Shown: one piece after another, positions 14,468 through 18,544 of the stretch
Layout of the letters: every line of letters starts with the position of its first letter
Numbering within the stretch: position 1 is the stretch's first letter
DNA from: an uncultured Paracoccaceae bacterium
GTDB lineage: Bacteria > Pseudomonadota > Alphaproteobacteria > Rhodobacterales > Rhodobacteraceae
Length of the DNA stretch: 18,544 nucleotides
NCBI GenBank assembly: GCA_937907485.1
Contig: CALESR010000344.1
Location: 1 to 18,544 of the forward strand
Direction: 5' to 3'
Program-made: the position numbers and the translations under genes
The notes under the pieces: generated by a model
What the model was told of the DNA's origin: nothing
Database searches by the model: none
The model's input: only the letters and a program-made list of their open reading frames with translations

Positions 14468-14758
14468 CTACGAAATGCCTTCTACCCCAACGAGGCGGGC
14501 AGAGCTGCACGCATCCCTTACCGCCTTCAGGCCCTGATATGTTTCCCCGTAATAGAAGTTTTCCCAATCTTCAATTGTCGGAAATTCAAGGAGTACAATC
14601 CGGCGTGGCTCCCAATCGCCCTCATAGACCTTGTGCTGGCCGCCTCGGGAAAGGTATTTCGCGCCCGCTTTCTCCAAAGCTGGCTTCACGCCAAGCATGA
14701 ATTCTTGGTACATATTCACATCGTTAATCTCGACGTCAAAAATTACAAATGCTGGCAT
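14468..14758 (-). CDS. DUF1330 family protein
   Basis: A 96-residue small alpha/beta protein of the dimeric ferredoxin-like DUF1330 family. MPAFVIFDVEINDVNMYQEF at the N-terminus, then GAKYLSRGGQHKVYEGDWEPRRIVLLEFPT and WENFYYGETYQGLKAVRDACSSARLVGVEG, follow the family pattern closely, and the length is complete. Its biochemical role is unknown; relatives often sit as lone genes. The ATG follows GGAG eight bases upstream. Codons are visibly less GC-rich than in the flanking genes (many AAT, GAA, TTT, ATT), which suggests recent acquisition. It lies between the Asp-box gene and the nitrile hydratase operon on its own and probably has no functional link to either. Confidence 0.88.
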   Translation of the reverse strand: MPAFVIFDVEINDVNMYQEFMLGVKPALEKAGAKYLSRGGQHKVYEGDWEPRRIVLLEFPTIEDWENFYYGETYQGLKAVRDACSSARLVGVEGIS

Positions 14759-14841
14759 TGGAGTCTCCGCAGAATGGGGAAGGCAGTTGTTTTCACACCA
14801 ACAGTCTCTTTTGCACTCACCTAAAAATCAACATTCTCGTG

Positions 14842-14858
14842 GCGAAGCTGACCTTCGC
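14842..14858 (-). terminator. Possible terminator of the nitrile hydratase operon
   Basis: GCGAAG (14842-14847), CTGAC, CTTCGC (14853-14858) form a 6-base stem downstream of the activator gene on the minus strand. A T-run (GATTTTT on the minus strand) follows about 13 bases later. Another GCGAAG/CTTCGC pairing with 14868-14873 is possible, so the true structure is unclear. Confidence 0.3.
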
Positions 14859-14900
14859 GCAACCGCAGCGAAGTACCGCAGTGTCCCGCAAAGCCCCCCC

Positions 14901-15185
14901 TCACCCCAACCTTATCGCCACTCCATGCGGTGTGGCGTGGGCGGCATCCTCCCAGGCCTTGGCCAGCCGGTCCACCTCGTCGGCGCCGGCGATGCCCCGC
15001 TCGGTCAGCGTCGCCTCCAGCGTCTGCACCCAGGCGTCCCAGTAGTCGGTGCCGCAGGCCAGCCGCGTGCCGAAGGATTGCGTCCACTCGGTCCAGGTGA
15101 ACAACCCGGCGTCGGAGAGGGCGACCGCGAGGCCAAAGGCCTGCGCTTGCCACGGCGCGTCAAAGGGGGCGTCAGGCGTTTTCAA
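14901..15185 (-). CDS. Nitrile hydratase activator/accessory protein
   Basis: A 94-residue protein resembling the N-terminal part of the nitrile hydratase beta subunit, as the cobalt-type activators (P14K-like) do. It is expected to help load cobalt into the alpha subunit by subunit exchange. FDAPWQAQAFGLAVALSDAGLFTWTEWTQSFG and TDYWDAWVQTLEATLTERG match the family. The start is TTG (15185-15183) with GGAGGG about five bases upstream, lying 14 bases inside the beta gene. No other plausible start is seen. Gene order alpha, beta, activator is the usual one for cobalt enzymes. Confidence 0.88.
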   Translation of the reverse strand: MKTPDAPFDAPWQAQAFGLAVALSDAGLFTWTEWTQSFGTRLACGTDYWDAWVQTLEATLTERGIAGADEVDRLAKAWEDAAHATPHGVAIRLG

Positions 15186-15828
15186 GGTAACCCTCCCACA
15201 GATCGGCGCTGATCGTCAGGCCGGGTTCGCCGTCATGGCCCCAGACCTCGACCCCGTCGAAGACCACGGTATAGAGGCGGCCCGGCGCCTCGCCGAGGCC
15301 ATGTGCGTTGCTGTCGGGCAGCACGAAACCGCCGTGGTCGGATTCGATCACGCCCAGATGCCCGGCCAGATAGGTCGGCAGGCGGGTATGGCCGCGCGGA
15401 TGGGCGTTGCGGGTGCGCACGCGGTCGCCGGGGGCAAAGCGCGGCGAGGCGGTCAACGGCCGGTCATAGGGCGTGCCGCGCGCCAGCACGCCGGGCACGC
15501 GGTCGGCGGTCAGGCGTTTGGGGTGCGGCGACGCGGCTTCGGCCTGACCGGCGGCCAGTTCGCCGGCACTGACGAGGCCGTGGCGTTGCAGCAGCACCAT
15601 GAGCGCGCGGGTCCAGATTTCGTAATAGCTGGAGGAATAATAGACCGCCGGGCCGAGGGTTTCGCGCGCGTGGCGGCTTTCGTCGAGGTTCCAGTGGCCC
15701 AGCGCGCCGCAGGCCAGCGTGATGCCCAGCGCGCGGGCCTCCCACGGGGCGTGGAACAGTGGTTCGTTCGCCTCGGGCGCGACGGGGCCAAAGCCCATGC
15801 GCCCGCCCAGATCCTGCGGGCCGTTCAT
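15172..15828 (-). CDS. nthB: Nitrile hydratase beta subunit
   Basis: The beta subunit, 218 residues, packs around the metal site of the alpha subunit. It opens with MNGPQDLGGRMGFGPV, the family start, followed by FHAPWEARALGITLACGALGHWNLDESRHARETL. The second half is the SH3-like barrel: FAPGDRVRTRNAHPRGHTRLPTYL, then VVFDGVEVWG and a terminal DLWEGYLENA. Arginines in ESRHARE and GHTRLP probably contact the modified cysteines of alpha, as in known structures. The ATG overlaps the alpha stop as ATGA, supporting equal production of both subunits. Confidence 0.94.
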   Translation of the reverse strand: MNGPQDLGGRMGFGPVAPEANEPLFHAPWEARALGITLACGALGHWNLDESRHARETLGPAVYYSSSYYEIWTRALMVLLQRHGLVSAGELAAGQAEAASPHPKRLTADRVPGVLARGTPYDRPLTASPRFAPGDRVRTRNAHPRGHTRLPTYLAGHLGVIESDHGGFVLPDSNAHGLGEAPGRLYTVVFDGVEVWGHDGEPGLTISADLWEGYLENA

Positions 15829-16439
15829 GCGGGCACCTGGGGCAGGCCGGTGCCCACCATGCTTTCGCGCGTAACCAGCGCGGCGAGGGCCTCAGGCGCC
15901 CAGCCCTCGGTGCCCGCGGGGCGCATCGGCACCACCAGATAGCGCATCTCGGCGGTGGAATCCCAGACGCGCACCGATTGCCCGGCGGGCAGCACCAGCC
16001 CGAATTCGGCCAGCACCGCGCGCGGTTCGATCACCACGCGCGAGCGATAGGCGGGCGATTTATACCAGACGGGGGGCAGGCCCAGCAGGCTCCACGGATA
16101 GCACGAGCACAGGGTGCAGACGATGACGTTGTGCTGCAGGGGCGTGTTGAACACGGCCTGCACATGTTCGCCCTGACGGCCGCAATAGCCCATCGAGGCG
16201 ACGGCGGCGGTGGCGTCGCGGGCCAGAAATTCGGCAAAGGCGGGGTCGGTCCAGGCCCGCGCCACCACGGCAGCGCCGTTCTGCGGCCCGACGCGGTGCG
16301 CATAGGTGTCGATGATGGTGTCGATGGCGGCAGGGTCCACCAGCCCCTTGCGGGTCAGGATGGTTTCCAGCGCGCGGACGCGGGCGTCCATCGGTTCGAG
16401 ATGGTTGTCATGGTCGTGGTCGTGGTGATCGTGCGGCAT
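15825..16439 (-). CDS. nthA: Nitrile hydratase alpha subunit, cobalt type
   Basis: The catalytic subunit hydrates nitriles to amides with a metal bound by one motif. CTLCSC (108-113) carries the ligands C108, C111, S112 and C113; threonine at the second position points to cobalt (the iron form has CSLCSC). WYKSPAYRSRVVIEPR and the GPQNGAAVVARAWTDP stretch are typical. Starting at ATG 16439 gives 204 residues and places GGGGG six bases upstream. A TTG at 16454 overlapping the MFS stop as TTGA is an alternative and adds five residues. The N-terminus, MPHDHHDHDHDN, is rich in His and Asp and could gather metal ions. Confidence 0.93.
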   Translation of the reverse strand: MPHDHHDHDHDNHLEPMDARVRALETILTRKGLVDPAAIDTIIDTYAHRVGPQNGAAVVARAWTDPAFAEFLARDATAAVASMGYCGRQGEHVQAVFNTPLQHNVIVCTLCSCYPWSLLGLPPVWYKSPAYRSRVVIEPRAVLAEFGLVLPAGQSVRVWDSTAEMRYLVVPMRPAGTEGWAPEALAALVTRESMVGTGLPQVPA

Positions 16440-16450
16440 GCGGCCCCCCG

Positions 16451-17671
16451 TCAAACTGCGGCCAGCGCCCCCGGATTGCGCCCGGCGCGGCCCCGCATCA
16501 CGATCAGCACAATCAGCGCGATGTTCAAGAGGTTCCAGCCGATGCCGTTGACAAAGGCCATCGTGTAGGACCCGGTCACGTCATAGATCCAGCCCGACAT
16601 CCAGCCGCCCAGCGCCATGCCGAGGATCGTCGCCATGATGACAAAGCCGACGCGGGCGCCGGCTTCGTCAGGCGGCATGGTCTCGCGCACGATGATCGCA
16701 TAGGCGGGCACGATGCCGCCCTGCGACAGGCCAAAGATCAGGCTGACGAGGTAAAGCGACACCAGCCCGTCGGCGGGCAGATACAGGATCAGGCCGATCA
16801 TCTGCCCGATTGAGCCGATGAGCAGCGTCGGCACGCCGCCCAGCCGGTCGGTCAGAAGGCCCGACAGCAGCCGCGAGATCACGCCGCCGACCAGGAGCAG
16901 CCCCAGCATCTCGGCCCCGACGGCGGGACCAAAGCCCAGATCGACGCAAAAGCTGACCAGATGGACCTGCGGCATCGACATGGCCACGCAGCAGGCCACG
17001 CCAGCCAGCGCCAGCACCCACATCAGCACCGGCGGCGAGAACGGCGCGCGGGCCATGCGCCGCCCGGTCGACTGCGCCGCCGCCGTCATGCTGGCGGCAG
17101 GCACCCGGCGGCGCAGCAGTTGCGCGCCGGGGATCACCACGACGGGAACCAGCACCGCCAGCACCAGACAGACCGCGCGCCAGCCCTGCGACTCGAGCAC
17201 GCCGGACAGCGCCACCGGCCAGATCGCCCCGGCCAGATAATTGCCGCTGGCGACAATGGCGACGGCGATGCCGCGCCGCTGGCGGAACCACAGCGAGACA
17301 TCGGCCACCAAGGGGCCAAAGAACACCGCCGTGCCCAGCCCGATGACGAATTGCGCCAGCGCCAGCAAGGTCAGCGAGGGGCTGAACGCCGCCAGCCCAT
17401 AGCCCAGCGCGCAGAGCACCCCGGCCCCGGCCATCGCGCGGGCAATGCCAAAGCGGTCCACCATCCGGCCCATCACCACATTGCCCAGCGCAAAGCCCAG
17501 CATGGTCAGCGTATAGGGCAGCGAGGCGCCGCCGCGGCTGCCGCCGAACTCGGCCTGCACGGCGGGCATCAGGGCGATGATCGACCAAAGGCCGACGTTG
17601 CCGACCGCCGAAATCCCCAGGGACAGGGCGGCGCGGCTCCAGGAATAGCGACTGTCGAGGATCTGGCTCAT
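16451..17671 (-). CDS. MFS transporter (monocarboxylate/oxalate-formate-like)
   Basis: A 406-residue 12-helix major facilitator. The cytoplasmic loop 2-3 motif appears as GRMVDRFGIARA (68-79) and its second-half counterpart as SGLLTDRLGG. The second helix bundle follows a basic loop (LLRRRVPAAS...GRRMARAP). General resemblance is to the OFA/monocarboxylate subgroup. Its stop lies next to the nitrile hydratase alpha start, so it is probably co-transcribed and could import the nitrile or amide, or export an acid product. The start at 17671 has AGGA about eight bases upstream. Substrate is not determinable from sequence. Confidence 0.88.
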   Translation of the reverse strand: MSQILDSRYSWSRAALSLGISAVGNVGLWSIIALMPAVQAEFGGSRGGASLPYTLTMLGFALGNVVMGRMVDRFGIARAMAGAGVLCALGYGLAAFSPSLTLLALAQFVIGLGTAVFFGPLVADVSLWFRQRRGIAVAIVASGNYLAGAIWPVALSGVLESQGWRAVCLVLAVLVPVVVIPGAQLLRRRVPAASMTAAAQSTGRRMARAPFSPPVLMWVLALAGVACCVAMSMPQVHLVSFCVDLGFGPAVGAEMLGLLLVGGVISRLLSGLLTDRLGGVPTLLIGSIGQMIGLILYLPADGLVSLYLVSLIFGLSQGGIVPAYAIIVRETMPPDEAGARVGFVIMATILGMALGGWMSGWIYDVTGSYTMAFVNGIGWNLLNIALIVLIVMRGRAGRNPGALAAV

Positions 17672-17683
17672 GCCGCCATCCTA

Positions 17684-17705
17684 GGCAGGCGCGCGCCAGC
17701 CTGCC
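17684..17705. promoter_or_regulatory. Inverted repeat between dehalogenase and MFS genes
   Basis: GGCAGGC (17684-17690) and GCCTGCC (17699-17705) flank eight bases within the 51-base gap. With no T-run after it, it may be a weak attenuator or mRNA end rather than a full terminator. It leaves open whether the dehalogenase belongs to the nitrile hydratase transcript. Confidence 0.35.
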
Positions 17706-17722
17706 AGCAGAAAGTTTACAGG

Positions 17723-18397
17723 TTAAAGGCCCGCCACCAGCCCCGGCAGCGCCGCCAGATCGCGCAGCACATGCGCCGGACGGCCGGACAGCCGGTCGAG
17801 CGGTGCCCCCTCGCGGTTGACCCAGACGGCGGTGAAGCCATAGGCCGCGCCCGCCAAGGCGTCCCAACCGTTCGACGAGACAAAGAGCACCTCGGCCGGG
17901 GCCAGCCCCGTCGCCTGCCCGACCAGATCGTAAACCCGGCGGTCCGGTTTGAACACGCCGACGCTTTCCACCGAGAGCAGGGCCTCGAACCGGCCGGTCA
18001 GGCCCGCCGCGCCCACTGCGGCCTGCAGCATCGCGGGCGTGCCGTTCGACAGGATCGCCAGCCGACGCCCCTGCCCGGCCAGCGCCGCCAGCATGTCGGG
18101 CACCTCGGGAAAGGCCGCGAGTTCATGGTAAAGCGCCAGCAGGCGCGCGCGTAGGGCCGGGTCGGCCAGCCCGGCGGCTTCGAGCGCCCAATCCAGCGCG
18201 TCCTGCGTCACCTGCCAGAAATCGGTATGCGCGCCGCTGACCGCGCGCAGCCAGGTATACTCCAACTGCTTGCGCCGCCAGTCCGCCGCCAGCTTGGGCC
18301 AGAGCCCCTCCCACGCTTGGCCGCGCGCGGCGATGCGCGCGGCGGCGGCCACGTCGAACAGGGTGCCATAGGCATCAAACACACAGGCCCGGATCAT
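17723..18397 (-). CDS. L-2-haloacid dehalogenase, type II
   Basis: A 224-residue HAD-superfamily enzyme that replaces the halogen of L-2-haloacids (for example chloroacetate) with hydroxyl. Catalytic positions known from L-DEX are present: nucleophile D8 and T12 in FDAYGTLF, the arginine in WRRKQLEYTWLR (40-51), S117 and N118 in LSNGTP, K150 and Y156 in FKPDRRVYD, and S174, N176 and D179 in SSNGWD. The full set makes true dehalogenase activity more likely than a generic phosphatase. The start ATG follows AAAGGA. It is the first gene of the minus-strand block leading to the MFS and nitrile hydratase genes. The plus-strand neighbour beyond 18398 is not in view. Confidence 0.9.
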   Translation of the reverse strand: MIRACVFDAYGTLFDVAAAARIAARGQAWEGLWPKLAADWRRKQLEYTWLRAVSGAHTDFWQVTQDALDWALEAAGLADPALRARLLALYHELAAFPEVPDMLAALAGQGRRLAILSNGTPAMLQAAVGAAGLTGRFEALLSVESVGVFKPDRRVYDLVGQATGLAPAEVLFVSSNGWDALAGAAYGFTAVWVNREGAPLDRLSGRPAHVLRDLAALPGLVAGL

Positions 18398-18544
18398 TGG
18401 CGGCGTCCTTTCATCTTGCTGGAAATTCTCACAGTTTCACCCCGCCGCGCGCCGGGAGCTGAGGCCGGAAAATAGGGAACGGACAAGAAATGTGCTTCAG
18501 AGGGGGTTGAAGCCGTGATAGACACAACAGACAACGCGTGAGCA
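18398..18544. other. Upstream region of the dehalogenase gene
   Basis: This 147-base edge holds no gene that I can support. Minus-strand TTGTCC and TTGTCT hexamers could be part of a promoter for the dehalogenase, but no good -10 is spaced from them. Short plus-strand starts end within a few codons. A GTGAG near 18538 could open a gene past the window. Confidence 0.4.

Noticed and set aside
4664..18411. Shared leader AAAGGACGCC before the FAH hydrolase and dehalogenase genes
   Set aside because: Similarity is limited to the ribosome-binding site and a few bases; ordinary for this group and no sign of a regulatory repeat.
1..18544. Mobile elements, CRISPR arrays, tRNA or rRNA genes
   Set aside because: No transposase, integrase, regular spacer repeats or RNA-gene folds were seen on either strand.

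Overview
The window looks like chromosomal DNA from a high-GC alphaproteobacterium, most likely of the Rhodobacteraceae (Paracoccus/Rhodobacter-like). The basis is the strong G/C third-position bias, genes packed with 4-14 base overlaps, the mix of TRAP and Liv-type ABC importers, and a short intergenic element (TTTGCTCTNNAAATATCCC beside a GC-rich hairpin) that I associate with that group. No rRNA, tRNA, CRISPR, phage or insertion-sequence gene was seen. Coding density is about 90%, and no gene-free stretch exceeds about 185 bases. Bases 1-60 cannot be assigned to a gene.

Layout. (A) 116-4663, minus strand: a short FAH-family hydrolase (probable fumarylpyruvate hydrolase) and a glutathione-dependent maleylpyruvate/maleylacetoacetate isomerase overlap by 4 bases, followed by a complete TRAP transporter (dctP, dctQ, dctM). 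(B) 4748-10934, plus strand: a divergent MarR regulator, then a five-component Liv-type ABC importer (binding protein, two ATPases, two permeases), with an alpha/beta hydrolase overlapping the last permease gene. (C) 11003-13055, minus strand: an AMP-dependent acyl-CoA synthetase behind a TetR regulator, convergent with (B). A divergent plus-strand gene (13169-14299) encodes a six-Asp-box beta-propeller. (D) 14300-14900: a lower-GC patch carrying one DUF1330 gene. (E) 14901-18397, minus strand: a type II L-2-haloacid dehalogenase, an MFS transporter and a cobalt-type nitrile hydratase (alpha, beta, activator) in one direction, the last four overlapping.

How the genes may work together. The hydrolase/isomerase pair fits the lower gentisate pathway: maleylpyruvate to fumarylpyruvate to fumarate plus pyruvate. 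The two importers flanking MarR could bring in the aromatic acid or a precursor. The CoA ligase and alpha/beta hydrolase may prepare or release a CoA-bound or ester substrate, which is speculative. Region E forms a second catabolic unit: nitrile to amide by nitrile hydratase, import or export by the MFS protein, and dehalogenation of 2-haloacids. The amidase that would join these two steps is not in the window, nor is gentisate dioxygenase.

The most useful regulatory signals are a near-perfect 21-base dyad at the presumed start of transcription of the ABC operon (candidate MarR operator), a MarR gene that appears leaderless, and hairpins directly after both binding-protein genes that could set the binding-protein to permease ratio. 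I see no clearly unprecedented system. The novelty, if any, lies in gene combinations and regulation.
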